Assembly: GCA_025355875.1 (NCBI GenBank) | Contig: JANXYV010000183.1 | Span: forward strand, 1-47,131 | Direction: 5' to 3' | DNA: 47,131 nucleotides | Origin: Prolixibacteraceae bacterium | Lineage (GTDB): Bacteria; Bacteroidota; Bacteroidia; Bacteroidales; Prolixibacteraceae | Part shown: positions 27,098 to 39,554 of the stretch, one piece after another | Numbering within the stretch: the stretch's first letter is position 1 | Layout of the letters: each line of letters opens with the position of its first letter | The notes under the pieces: generated by a model | What the model was told of the DNA's origin: nothing | What the model saw: the letters and a program-made list of their open reading frames with translations, nothing else | The model's database searches: none | Made by a program: the position numbers and the translations under genes

Positions 27098-28597
27098 ATG
27101 AAATATTTTGGATTTGCACGAGCACATTCCTGGCACCAATTTGTGCTATTATTCATTTTCCTTACCAGCTTTCTTTTCAATTCATGCCAGGAAGAACCTA
27201 AATTATGGGAAGTCAAATCAACCAGTCAAGTTGCCAGCGACTATATTAAAAGCAAGCCTGAATTTTCTGAGTTTGCAAAACTGATTGAAATGACGGGATT
27301 AGACCCATTATTAGGCATCCGTGGACCTTTTACCATCATTCTTCCCAACAATGATGCGATGTTTGCCTATTACAAAGAAAAAGGTGTGAATTCCTTAACT
27401 GATTTCGATGAAGCATTCCGCAGGAAATTAGCACTCAATCACCTAATAACAAACGAAATAGCAACCGGAGATATGAGCCTCGGTGCGCTTCGCGATACCA
27501 ATTCAATTGGCGATTTTCTGGTGACTGAATTTCAGGGTTCTGACATTATTCTAAACAGACATTCAAAAATCATTGAACGGGATATTCGCCTTGCCAATGG
27601 TTATGCACATGTCATCGACCGGGTTATTGAACCGATAACGAAAGATGTTTATTCCGTGGTCTCCGAGGATCCTTCGTTTAAAATATTTGCTGAAGGACTG
27701 AAGATTACAGGAATCAAAGACACCCTTCAGCAGATTTCATTTCTCTTTGGAAGTCATACTTCCCGAACCCGTTTCACCCTTCTCGCTGTCCCTGATACGA
27801 TTTATCAAAAAAACGGAATTACCAGTGTGGACGATCTGATCAAATGGACCGGGGCAAACCCGGATAGCATTACCTCCATGAATAATGCATTTTACCGGTA
27901 TATGGAATACCACTGTATGGCTGGAACCTATTTTCTTTCGGATCTGAACTCGCAATTGTACCCTATCCTATCGCATGACAATAACATCTTGATGACCATC
28001 GATACGGACTATAAAATCAATTACCTGCCGAAAACAAAAAAATACACAGCGTTTATAGTTCCGGCTTCAAATACTCCGGCTAAAAATGGTGCACTTCATG
28101 CCATCAACGGTTTATTGCCGGTTTTTGAGCCTGCCCCTCAATCAGTAATATTTGAAACTACTGATTTCCAGGATATCAAGCAGGGAGATTGGTTTGGAAA
28201 GTATTATATGAAATGGAATGATGGGAAAAATGATCTTGCAAAGATTAAGTTTGATGGTGACTTTCTAGGATATTATTATAAAACTCACGATTGTCCGGTC
28301 GCTATTGGTCGCGATGCATTATTTATGCTTGGGTTTTGGTGGATTGAAATAACATTTCCTAAGGTAATCAAAGGCAAATATAAAATCATATATGGATCTG
28401 AATGGGGTGGAACTGCAAGTTTTATTGTCTATGTCGACGGCAAAATTACAGGCTATGCGTATGACGGTCCTAAAGGAGGTAATCAGACCATTGCAGATGT
28501 TGACTTTGCCACAACATCCGAGCATAGAATTAAGATTGTGCCAACTATCTATGGCGCACTTTACTGGGACTATGTCGAATTTGTTCCAGTGGAATAG
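27098..28597 (+). CDS. Fasciclin-domain lipoprotein, copy B
   Basis: Paralogue of the 24320 gene with the same length (499 residues) and order: lipobox-like FNSC (about residue 31), two FAS1 domains and a C-terminal beta-sandwich. Long stretches are nearly identical (VASDYIKSKPEFSEFAKLIE, DDLIKWTGANPDSIT, TDYKINYLPKTKKYTAFIV) while the signal peptide and last 150 residues differ most, suggesting duplication followed by change in the ligand-facing module. manC lies between the copies, so this is not a simple tandem pair. The 137-nt gap before it shows no operator. The gene ends just before operator site 2. Confidence 0.85.
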   Translation: MKYFGFARAHSWHQFVLLFIFLTSFLFNSCQEEPKLWEVKSTSQVASDYIKSKPEFSEFAKLIEMTGLDPLLGIRGPFTIILPNNDAMFAYYKEKGVNSLTDFDEAFRRKLALNHLITNEIATGDMSLGALRDTNSIGDFLVTEFQGSDIILNRHSKIIERDIRLANGYAHVIDRVIEPITKDVYSVVSEDPSFKIFAEGLKITGIKDTLQQISFLFGSHTSRTRFTLLAVPDTIYQKNGITSVDDLIKWTGANPDSITSMNNAFYRYMEYHCMAGTYFLSDLNSQLYPILSHDNNILMTIDTDYKINYLPKTKKYTAFIVPASNTPAKNGALHAINGLLPVFEPAPQSVIFETTDFQDIKQGDWFGKYYMKWNDGKNDLAKIKFDGDFLGYYYKTHDCPVAIGRDALFMLGFWWIEITFPKVIKGKYKIIYGSEWGGTASFIVYVDGKITGYAYDGPKGGNQTIADVDFATTSEHRIKIVPTIYGALYWDYVEFVPVE

Positions 28598-28664
28598 ACG
28601 CTGAATTTCTTCTTTGAAGTTCCAATTTTGCGCCTGGAGAAGATGTTCCTAAACATTTTTTTCA

Positions 28665-28694
28665 GGCGCAAACCTTTGCGCAAACCTTTGCGCC
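28665..28694. promoter_or_regulatory. Tandem LacI-type operator, site 2
   Basis: Two overlapping palindromes, GGCGCAAACCTTTGCGC (28665-28681) and GCGCAAACCTTTGCGCC (28678-28694), share the 12-bp unit of site 1 with cleaner ends. It is 22 nt upstream of the GH2 promoter, the same distance as at site 1, while the sequence between is only partly conserved. Confidence 0.82.
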
Positions 28695-28715
28695 AATCTG
28701 CTGATTTGTAAAGCG

Positions 28716-28745
28716 TTGAATTCAGTCATTTTATTCTGATATTTA
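28716..28745 (+). promoter_or_regulatory. Promoter of the GH2 and glycoside hydrolase run
   Basis: TTG (28716-28718), 19 nt, then GATATTTA (28738-28745), embedded in a TTTTATTCTGATATTT block that differs by one base from the block before the epimerase gene. This predicts transcription from about 28752. Confidence 0.6.
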
Positions 28746-28766
28746 TCCGGAAATCATCTGAATTGA

Positions 28767-31997
<3,231 letters not shown>

Positions 31998-32020
31998 AAA
32001 CCAATTTAAATATAAACCCA

Positions 32021-34423
32021 ATGAAGAATCTATTTAAAATCGCAGTCATTTTAAGTTCATTTGCATTTCTGAATGCCTGCCAAAGTAAGCCTCAACCAAC
32101 AGCCAAGTTTGAACCAACTTTCAAGTCGCTTGAACAGGTCAACCCTGTTCCGGAATGGTTTAAAGATGCCAAGTTCGGAATCTATTTTCACTGGGGCGTT
32201 TATTCCGTTCCTGCCTGGGGCAACGAATGGTACCCGCGTAACATGTATTTCGCGGGTTCGCCTGAAAACAAGCACCAGATTGAAACTTTCGGCGAGTTAA
32301 AAGATTTTCCCTACGACAAGTTTATCAGCGGAACGACTGATAAAAAAGGAAATATCTATCAGTTTGCACCAAAACTGAAGACCGAAGGCGGACAATTCGA
32401 CCCGGCTGAATGGGCACAGCTTTTTGCCGATGCCGGAGCTAAATTTGCAGGTCCGGTAGCCGAGCACCACGACGGATTTTCGATGTGGGCGAGCAAGGTC
32501 AATCCCTGGAATGCCAAAGCCATGGGACCAAAACTTGACCTGGTCAAATTGCTGACCGATGAAATCAGGAAGAAGAACATGAAGGTGATTCTTTCGATGC
32601 ACCATGCCTTTAACATTACCGGCTTCTACGAAAAAGTGCCTGCCACCACCGATCCAAAATTCCAAATGCTATACGGACAGCAGGGAAAAGAAAAGAACGA
32701 GGCCTTTTGGCTGGCCAAACACAAAGAGATCATCGACGATTATCAACCGGATATCATCTGGCAGGATTTTAATTTGAATGCCATTTCGGAACCGGTCTTG
32801 CTGCAATTCCTGGCCTATTACTACAACCGGGCTGCTGAATGGAACAAGGAAGTGGTAGCTACCTACAAAGATGCACTGAATAAAAAATGTGCCGTTCTCG
32901 ATTTCGAACGTGGCGGTCCGACCAACCTGACCGAAAACTACTGGCTGACCGACGATGCGATCAGTTCGTCGAGTTGGTGCTATACCGAAGGAATTGGATA
33001 CTATTCCAAAAAGCAAATCCTACATGGCTTTTTCGACCGCGTGAGCAAAAACGGGAACCTGTTGCTGAATATTTCGCCAAAAGCTGACGGAACCATTCCG
33101 CAGGAGCAGCGCGATGTTTTGCTGGCCATGGGCGATTGGCTGAAGAAATATGGCGAAGCCATTTATTCTACCCGTGCCTGGGAAAAGTATGGTGAAGGTC
33201 CGACCAAAATGGGAGCTGCCCATGGCGTATTTGAGAATCCAAAAGAAGGTACTGCTCAAGATATCCGTTATACCCGTTCGAAAGACAATACCACGTTATA
33301 TGCAATTTTGCTGGGTTGGGAACAGGGTCAGAAAGAGGTCAAACTGACTGCACTGTCATCAGATCGGATTAACCTGAAAAACCTGAAAGAAGTGTCTTTA
33401 CTGAACGGAGCAGCTGGACAATATCTGCCTTTGACTTTCAAACAGGATGCCTCAGGTTTAACCATTAACTTGCCTGAAAAATCGTTCGACGAGCTGGCCT
33501 ATGCCCTGAAATTAAGTTTCGAGGGAACGATTCCAGCATTGAATAAGTATGTCGATTTGAATTGTTCGCCCTACTATTACCTGACTCCGGGTCAAAAATC
33601 GGGTGTTGTTTTTGGCGCAGATGGTACCTTGTCTGACGACCGGAAAAATCCGGCTCAGCAATGGAAATTTGAAAAAGCAGCTGCCGGAATCTACAAAATC
33701 ATCAGCCGGACCAATACGCAAACTATGCTCGAATCAGAAGGAAAAACGTTTAAAGTTGCGCCTTCAACCGGAAAAGAAAATCAGCAATGGAAAGTGGAAG
33801 AGACTTTTGAAGGCTTACTGAAAATTTCGTGCGTTCAGTTTCCCAATGTTTTCCTGACTGTTGAAGGTGAAATCGTCAAAGGCGCAAAAGCCACGGGCAC
33901 CGAAATCGGACTGAATACTTCGTTTGGGTGGTCACTCCATGAAGTATGCGAAATGAAACAAACAGCCTATAAAACTCTGGTAATTCCCGGCACCATTGAA
34001 GTGGAAGATTTTGATCTGGGTTGCCCCGATGATACTTATTTCGATAAAGATGAAGCCAACGCAGGTGGCAAATACCGCACCGATACCGGAGTTGACATCG
34101 AAGCATGTTCCGCCGGCGGGTTCAATACCGGCTGGGCAGGTTCCGGAGAATGGACAGCATACACCGTAGATGTGAAGAAAAGCGGTAAATACAAAGTTTC
34201 GGTCATGGTAGGTACGACCTCCGATTCAGGAAAATTGCATCTTGAATTCAATGGCGAAAACAAGACCGGAATTTTACCGGTATTGAATACTGGTGGCTAT
34301 CAGAACTGGAAACCGGTAACAACATCAGTTGAGCTAACTGCTGGCAAGCAAATCATGAAAATCTACCTCGATGAAGCCAATTCAGGCTTGAATATGGATA
34401 AAGTAATTTTTACTGCTGAGTAA
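32021..34423 (+). CDS. GH29 alpha-L-fucosidase lipoprotein with ricin-like and CBM6-like modules
   Basis: Removes terminal alpha-L-fucose (retaining), 800 residues. Lipobox LNAC places the lipidated Cys at residue 20. The GH29 barrel begins WFKDAKFGIYFHWGVYSVPA (46-65), includes AEHHDGFSMW (147-156), and has the nucleophile D249 in IIWQDF, where relatives often read WFDG. A C-terminal barrel-associated beta domain is followed by a ricin-type trefoil (about 515-640, repeated QQWKxE) and a CBM6-like domain (about 655-800, beginning IEVEDFDLG), both likely to hold the enzyme on polysaccharide. Second gene of the GH2-led run; 90 nt precede the GH10 gene. Confidence 0.9.
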   Translation: MKNLFKIAVILSSFAFLNACQSKPQPTAKFEPTFKSLEQVNPVPEWFKDAKFGIYFHWGVYSVPAWGNEWYPRNMYFAGSPENKHQIETFGELKDFPYDKFISGTTDKKGNIYQFAPKLKTEGGQFDPAEWAQLFADAGAKFAGPVAEHHDGFSMWASKVNPWNAKAMGPKLDLVKLLTDEIRKKNMKVILSMHHAFNITGFYEKVPATTDPKFQMLYGQQGKEKNEAFWLAKHKEIIDDYQPDIIWQDFNLNAISEPVLLQFLAYYYNRAAEWNKEVVATYKDALNKKCAVLDFERGGPTNLTENYWLTDDAISSSSWCYTEGIGYYSKKQILHGFFDRVSKNGNLLLNISPKADGTIPQEQRDVLLAMGDWLKKYGEAIYSTRAWEKYGEGPTKMGAAHGVFENPKEGTAQDIRYTRSKDNTTLYAILLGWEQGQKEVKLTALSSDRINLKNLKEVSLLNGAAGQYLPLTFKQDASGLTINLPEKSFDELAYALKLSFEGTIPALNKYVDLNCSPYYYLTPGQKSGVVFGADGTLSDDRKNPAQQWKFEKAAAGIYKIISRTNTQTMLESEGKTFKVAPSTGKENQQWKVEETFEGLLKISCVQFPNVFLTVEGEIVKGAKATGTEIGLNTSFGWSLHEVCEMKQTAYKTLVIPGTIEVEDFDLGCPDDTYFDKDEANAGGKYRTDTGVDIEACSAGGFNTGWAGSGEWTAYTVDVKKSGKYKVSVMVGTTSDSGKLHLEFNGENKTGILPVLNTGGYQNWKPVTTSVELTAGKQIMKIYLDEANSGLNMDKVIFTAE

Positions 34424-34513
34424 GATAAATTTGAAGATATAAGTTGAAGTTTTTATCTGAAAAAGGAAGAAATTATACTAATTTGCCCAGCATTAACGAA
34501 AAAAAGAAAAACG

Positions 34514-36118
34514 ATGAAAAGATTTATACAAAAATCGATGGTGCTGCTTTACATTGCTTTTTTCACGTTGAAGATAAACGCACAGAACACCCCACCGTCG
34601 TGCGTCATCACTTATCCGCATTGTAATGCTTATTTTATGCAGGGAACAGAGGTGACCATCCGGGTTTATGCAACCGATTTGGGAGGGACAAGTGCTAATG
34701 GAACTGTTTCAAAAGTCGAGTTTTTTAAGGATGATGTAAAAATCGGAGAAGCCAGTACGGCAACTTCAAATACCTATTCTTTCTTGTGGACCAGTGTTCC
34801 GGCAGGAACGTACCGGATCACTGCCAAGGCCACTGAAAATGCAAATTCATTTTCCAGCTCTGCCGGAGTCATTGTAACAGTTGGATCTGAAGCGGTAAAA
34901 TCTGCAGGCCTCAGTGCAGGAAAAGGAAAATATCTGGCCAATGTGAACGGCTATAACCGTACAGATTTTCTGAAATACTGGAATGGGGTCACTGCTGAGA
35001 ACAGCTGCAAATGGGGATCGGTGGAAGCAAACCGCGATGTGATGAATTGGACCGATGCTGACAAAACTTACAATTTTGCAAAAAACAACCATCTGAGTTT
35101 TCGGTATCATGCATTGGTCTGGGGAAGCCAGTATCCGGCATGGATAAAGAATTTGAGTCCTGCCGATTTTCAGGCAGAAATGGAAGAATACATGGCTGCT
35201 ATTGCAAAGCGTTTCCCTTTGATTGATCAGATCGATGTCCTGAATGAAAACATGTATCTGAACAGTTGGAATAAACAGGAACACGCTGAAGGAACTCCAT
35301 ACTTCAGAGCAGGTTTGGGTGGCCCGGGAGTCACCGGATATGATTGGGCGATCTGGCTTTTTGAGAAAGCCCGTTTTTATTTCCCCAATGCCAAGCTGGT
35401 AATGAATGATTTTGAACTGGAAACCAACAGCGCCGGGCTAAACGAAATGCTGGCCGTGATCAAAGTCCTTCGCGACCGGGGTCTGATTGATGGAATCGGG
35501 ACCCAGGCACACTATTTTAATCTGGATGGAACAGCCCCGAGTACAGTTCAGAATGCCTTGAACGCTATGGCGAAATCAGGCTTGCCCATTTATGTAACTG
35601 AATTGGATATGAAAGGCAGTCCGGCAACCGAAGCCGGTCAGCAAAGCAAATACAAAGCTTTGTTCCCGGTGTATTGGAACCATCCTGCCGTTGCCGGAAT
35701 TACCTTTTGGGGTTATGTCGAAGGTACAACCTGGGCGGCTGGTACAGGTCTTCTAAATGCTGACGCAACCGAACGATCGGCCATGAGCTGGATCAAATCG
35801 TATATGGAAAGCCTTCCTGATGTGGGATATCCTTTCAAAGATTCAGGCGGACCAAACGGAATTAGTCCGTTCATCGATAATCAGGTTTTCAGGGTCTATC
35901 CAAATCCTGCAACTTCAGGAAAAGTTACTATTGAGAATATTTCCGGCGAAAAGATAAATTCAATTGAGGTCATTGATATTCAGGGCAAATTGGTGAAGAC
36001 AGTTATACCTGATAACAAAAACATCGAAATTGAGGTTTCAGATTTGAAGAAAGGAATGTATTTCTTGAGAGTTCTGAGAAAAAATGCTGTTCTGGACAAA
36101 AAATTGATCATCCTCTAA
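34514..36118 (+). CDS. GH10 endo-beta-xylanase-like enzyme with T9SS sorting domain
   Basis: Secreted endo-acting glycanase of 534 residues. It has a signal peptide (MKRFIQKSMVLLYIAFFTLK, then INAQ), an Ig-like domain (28-124), a GH10 barrel (about 130-445) and a C-terminal T9SS sorting domain (about 457-534, VYPNPATSGKVTIENI through GMYFLRV). Catalytic residues are E245 in DVLNEN and E363 in YVTELDM. The strand that usually reads HTLVWHSQ is HALVWGSQ, replacing a conserved subsite His by Gly; this occurs in GH10 subgroups and could shift specificity. Xylan is the likeliest substrate, but other beta-1,4 or beta-1,3 linkages are not excluded. A small AGGGA-TTTT-TCCCT hairpin (36124-36137) follows. 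Confidence 0.88.
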   Translation: MKRFIQKSMVLLYIAFFTLKINAQNTPPSCVITYPHCNAYFMQGTEVTIRVYATDLGGTSANGTVSKVEFFKDDVKIGEASTATSNTYSFLWTSVPAGTYRITAKATENANSFSSSAGVIVTVGSEAVKSAGLSAGKGKYLANVNGYNRTDFLKYWNGVTAENSCKWGSVEANRDVMNWTDADKTYNFAKNNHLSFRYHALVWGSQYPAWIKNLSPADFQAEMEEYMAAIAKRFPLIDQIDVLNENMYLNSWNKQEHAEGTPYFRAGLGGPGVTGYDWAIWLFEKARFYFPNAKLVMNDFELETNSAGLNEMLAVIKVLRDRGLIDGIGTQAHYFNLDGTAPSTVQNALNAMAKSGLPIYVTELDMKGSPATEAGQQSKYKALFPVYWNHPAVAGITFWGYVEGTTWAAGTGLLNADATERSAMSWIKSYMESLPDVGYPFKDSGGPNGISPFIDNQVFRVYPNPATSGKVTIENISGEKINSIEVIDIQGKLVKTVIPDNKNIEIEVSDLKKGMYFLRVLRKNAVLDKKLIIL

Positions 36119-36158
36119 CCAAAAGGGATTTTTCCCTGAATTTAAGAAGTTAAAAACT

Positions 36159-37589
36159 ATGACGCTTAAGAAACTTACACTTTTCATATTAAATACATTC
36201 ATATTCCTGAATCTGTCAGCACAGGTTGCTACCATTGATGTTGCTAAAGTAAAACAAGTAGTCGATGGATTTGGCGCAAGCACAGCATGGCACGGGCAGC
36301 TCACCGTAGCAGAAGCCGATGCCGCCTTTAAAAATGACAATTCGGAGCAAATGGGTTTGAGCATTCTGCGTGTTCGGATTGATCCGAATTCTGCATGGAA
36401 CGACGAAAAACAGAATGCGATCAAAGCCAAAGCGCGTGGAGCCATGATTCTCGCCTCCCCCTGGTCGCCACCGGCATCCATGAAAACCAATAATAACCTG
36501 ATCGGCGGCGAATTAAAACCAGCTTCGTATGCCGATTATGCTTCTTTCCTGAAAAAGTTCTGCACCAGTATGGGGAATGTGGATGTGGTATCCTTTCAAA
36601 ACGAGCCAAACATACAGGTTGGATATGAATCATGTACCTGGAGTCCGGCACAGCTGCTTGAATTTTGTAAAACAAATGCACAGGCAATTGGGACTACGGT
36701 AATGATGCCCGAGGCCTTCAATTTTGATTGGAAATACTCCGATCCGGTGCTGAATGATTCCACTGCAAATTCGCATATTCAATACATTGGAGGTCATATT
36801 TACGGCACCCGGCCCTATTACTATGCCAATGCCTGGAACAAAGGGAAAAAGGTTTGGATGACGGAACATTACTACAATCCGGATGACATCGATACCTGCC
36901 TGATTATGGCCAAAGAAATTGCAGATTGTTTCTATTATAGCCAAAACGCTTACGTTTGGTGGTGGCTTCGACAACCAGGTTGTAACCTGATGGAAAAAGG
37001 GGGCAAGCTGAAACGAAAAGGGTATATCATGGGTCAGTTTTCGAAATTCGTGCGTCCCGGTTTTTATCGGGTTGATGCCACTTATCAGCCAAAAACAAAG
37101 GTGTACCTGGTAGCTTTTAAGGGGAACGGCCAAAATGTTGTGGTTGCAATTAACCAAAATAAAAACTCGGTCAGCCAATCGTTTAGCTTTAAAAACGATA
37201 CGGTATTCAGTGTAAAGAAGTATGTAACTTCGGCCAGCAAAAACATCAGGGATGAAGGAACATTAACCTGTGCCAACAATTCATTTACCGATAACCTGGA
37301 TGAACAAAGTATAACGACCTATGTATCCAGTAAAATACCGACAGGCAATCATTCCTTCAAAGAAAATGAAATCAGGATTTACCCGAATCCTGCTTCCAAA
37401 TTCCTTCATCTTTCTACTATTGAAGGAGTAAATGATCTCCGGATTTTCAATATGCTTGGACAGCCATTAATCTCTAAAACAAATCCTGTAACTCCGACAA
37501 TCAATATTTCCGGTCTGAATTCAGGAGTATACCTAATACGGATTAGGAAGGAAGGAAGCGATCAAACTTTCAGATTTATCAAGAAATAA
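36159..37589 (+). CDS. GH30 (subfamily 8-like) glucuronoxylanase-type enzyme with T9SS domain
   Basis: Secreted retaining endo-hydrolase of 476 residues with signal peptide, GH30 barrel plus side beta-domain (about 23-395) and a C-terminal T9SS sorting domain (about 398-476, IYPNPASKF). Acid/base is E149 in SFQNEPNI and nucleophile E236 in WMTEHYY. The start VVDGFGASTAW and the segment ILASPWSPPASMKTNNNLIGG resemble XynC-type enzymes that cut xylan next to glucuronic acid branches. Forty nt after the GH10 gene and carrying the same secretion tag, so the two enzymes probably attack one polymer outside the cell. Confidence 0.9.
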   Translation: MTLKKLTLFILNTFIFLNLSAQVATIDVAKVKQVVDGFGASTAWHGQLTVAEADAAFKNDNSEQMGLSILRVRIDPNSAWNDEKQNAIKAKARGAMILASPWSPPASMKTNNNLIGGELKPASYADYASFLKKFCTSMGNVDVVSFQNEPNIQVGYESCTWSPAQLLEFCKTNAQAIGTTVMMPEAFNFDWKYSDPVLNDSTANSHIQYIGGHIYGTRPYYYANAWNKGKKVWMTEHYYNPDDIDTCLIMAKEIADCFYYSQNAYVWWWLRQPGCNLMEKGGKLKRKGYIMGQFSKFVRPGFYRVDATYQPKTKVYLVAFKGNGQNVVVAINQNKNSVSQSFSFKNDTVFSVKKYVTSASKNIRDEGTLTCANNSFTDNLDEQSITTYVSSKIPTGNHSFKENEIRIYPNPASKFLHLSTIEGVNDLRIFNMLGQPLISKTNPVTPTINISGLNSGVYLIRIRKEGSDQTFRFIKK

Positions 37590-37619
37590 AGAAAAGAATG
37601 GATCATTAAAACTCTGATA

Positions 37620-39551
37620 ATGATGAAAAAAATAGTGTCTTTAATTGTACTTCTGAATTGTCTTTCAATGTTGCTTTTCGGTTTTGAAAAGCGCGATCTG
37701 CTTCAGAAAAAAGCCGATTTGGCCGCTGTTAAAACAAGTCTGATCCTGAATCAGAAATGGGTCAGCTATCCGAAATACAACGATCGTAAAGCTTGGGATA
37801 ATCTGACTTCCGGCGTAAAAGAAGAAATCATCCGCAAGGGTGAATCAGCCCTGAATTACGAATGGAAAGTGGTGAAAGCAAGTGACTATCTGGAGTTCGA
37901 ACGAAGTGGCAACCGCGACATCATGCAAAATCCACTCAATGCCAATCTTACCGCTTTGAGTAACCTGGTGCTGGCCGAACTGGCCGAGGGCAAAGGCCGC
38001 TTTATGGATCAGATTGCGAATGGGGTCTGGCAAAGTTGTGAAATGACCAGCTGGGCACTGTCGGCGCATATCCGTGGAACGCAGGCGGAGAACACCTCAC
38101 TGCCATCGTATAAGGAAAATATCATTGATTTAATGGCCGGCGACCTTGGATCTTTTCTGTCGTGGACCTATTTTTTCCTGAAAGATGAACTCAACAAGGT
38201 TCAGCCATTGATTGCCGAACGACTGCGTAAAAATCTTCAGGACCGTATTCTGGATCCATACATGAACCGCAGCAATTTCTGGTGGATGGCCTTTCAAGCC
38301 AAGCCGGGAATCATGGTCAACAACTGGAATCCCTGGTGCAATTTCAATGTGCTGACTTGTTTCCTCCTGCTCGAAAACGATCCGGAAAAACTGGCTGCAG
38401 CCGTCCGTCGGACAATGGAATCGGTCGATAGTTTCATCAATTACAATCACAACGACGGCGCCTGCGAAGAAGGTCCATCGTATTGGGGACATGCAGCAGG
38501 GAAAATGTACGATTACCTGCAATTGCTGAACCAGGCAACAGGAGGTAAAATTTCTATTTTCGATCAACCAGTTATCCGGAACATGGGCGAGTACATTGCA
38601 CGTTCGTATGTTGGCAAGGGTTGGGTGGTTAATTTTGCCGATGCTTCGGCTAAAGGCGGTGGTGAGCCCGGTCTGATTTTCAGGTATGGCCGGGCGGTTG
38701 GAAGCTCCGAAATGCAGCAGTTCGCGGCTTATCTTGAAAAGCAAAATAAAGAAGCCGACTACAACGCCGGTCGTGATCTGTATCGGACACTCGAAAATTT
38801 AGGCTCACGAACCGAACTGGCTGCTACAAAAGCCGCCACCTCTGAAGCAACATCAACCTGGTATCCCGAAACTGAATTTTGCTACATGCGAAATCTTACC
38901 GGACTTTTTCTGGCAGCCAAAGGCGGATACAATGCCGAAAGCCATAACCACAACGACATGGGTTCGTTCATGTTGTATGCCGATCAAACGCCAGTGATCA
39001 TTGATGCCGGCGTGGGAACTTATACGCGCCAGACTTTCAGCGACGAACGCTATTCGATCTGGACCATGCAAAGCAATTACCACAACCTGCCGATGATCAA
39101 CGGCCTACCGGAATCTCCGGGCCCGGAATTCCACTCAAAAAATGAGAAATACGATCTGGCAAAATCCACTTTTTCGCTCGATCTGGCAGGTGCATACCCA
39201 ATTGAAGCGGCAGTTGACAAATGGCAAAGGATCTACAGATTGGAACCCAAAGGCGGTTTAATCATTCAGGATGAATTTAAATTGAAACAAAGCCTGAAAC
39301 CCAATCAGCTCAATTTTCTAAGCTGGGGCAAACCCGATATTTCCGTTGCGGGAACTGTAAGTTTTGAAAAAAATGGTGTGAAAATGAAAATGAATTATGA
39401 CGCAGCGCAATTTCAGCCAATCGTAGAGACCGTTATTTTATCGGATAAAAGACTTTCAAATGTCTGGGGTGGAGAAGTCTATCGATTGTCGCTCAATGCC
39501 CGAAAAATGCAGCTTTCAGGAAAATATAAGTTCACTATTAGCAAGATGTAA
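37620..39551 (+). CDS. Heparinase II/III-like polysaccharide lyase family protein
   Basis: Exported protein of 643 residues with an alpha/alpha-toroid N-terminal half and beta-sheet C-terminal half. NDGACEEGPSYWGHAAG (278-294) matches the Asn/Glu/Tyr-rich active-site region of heparinase II/III proteins and ESHNHNDMGSFMLYAD (440-455) the metal/histidine segment. Such enzymes cleave uronate linkages by beta-elimination, so this could open glucuronate- or galacturonate-containing parts of the target. The exact PL family cannot be told by eye. Starts at ATG 37620 (MMKKIVSL; M2 possible). Only 3 nt separate it from the GH127 gene. Confidence 0.82.
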   Translation: MMKKIVSLIVLLNCLSMLLFGFEKRDLLQKKADLAAVKTSLILNQKWVSYPKYNDRKAWDNLTSGVKEEIIRKGESALNYEWKVVKASDYLEFERSGNRDIMQNPLNANLTALSNLVLAELAEGKGRFMDQIANGVWQSCEMTSWALSAHIRGTQAENTSLPSYKENIIDLMAGDLGSFLSWTYFFLKDELNKVQPLIAERLRKNLQDRILDPYMNRSNFWWMAFQAKPGIMVNNWNPWCNFNVLTCFLLLENDPEKLAAAVRRTMESVDSFINYNHNDGACEEGPSYWGHAAGKMYDYLQLLNQATGGKISIFDQPVIRNMGEYIARSYVGKGWVVNFADASAKGGGEPGLIFRYGRAVGSSEMQQFAAYLEKQNKEADYNAGRDLYRTLENLGSRTELAATKAATSEATSTWYPETEFCYMRNLTGLFLAAKGGYNAESHNHNDMGSFMLYADQTPVIIDAGVGTYTRQTFSDERYSIWTMQSNYHNLPMINGLPESPGPEFHSKNEKYDLAKSTFSLDLAGAYPIEAAVDKWQRIYRLEPKGGLIIQDEFKLKQSLKPNQLNFLSWGKPDISVAGTVSFEKNGVKMKMNYDAAQFQPIVETVILSDKRLSNVWGGEVYRLSLNARKMQLSGKYKFTISKM

Positions 39552-39554
39552 AAT

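Noticed and set aside
36124-36137. Small hairpin between GH10 and GH30 as a terminator
   Set aside because: Five-pair stem with the T run inside the loop and no T run after it; too weak to call, and the genes look co-transcribed.
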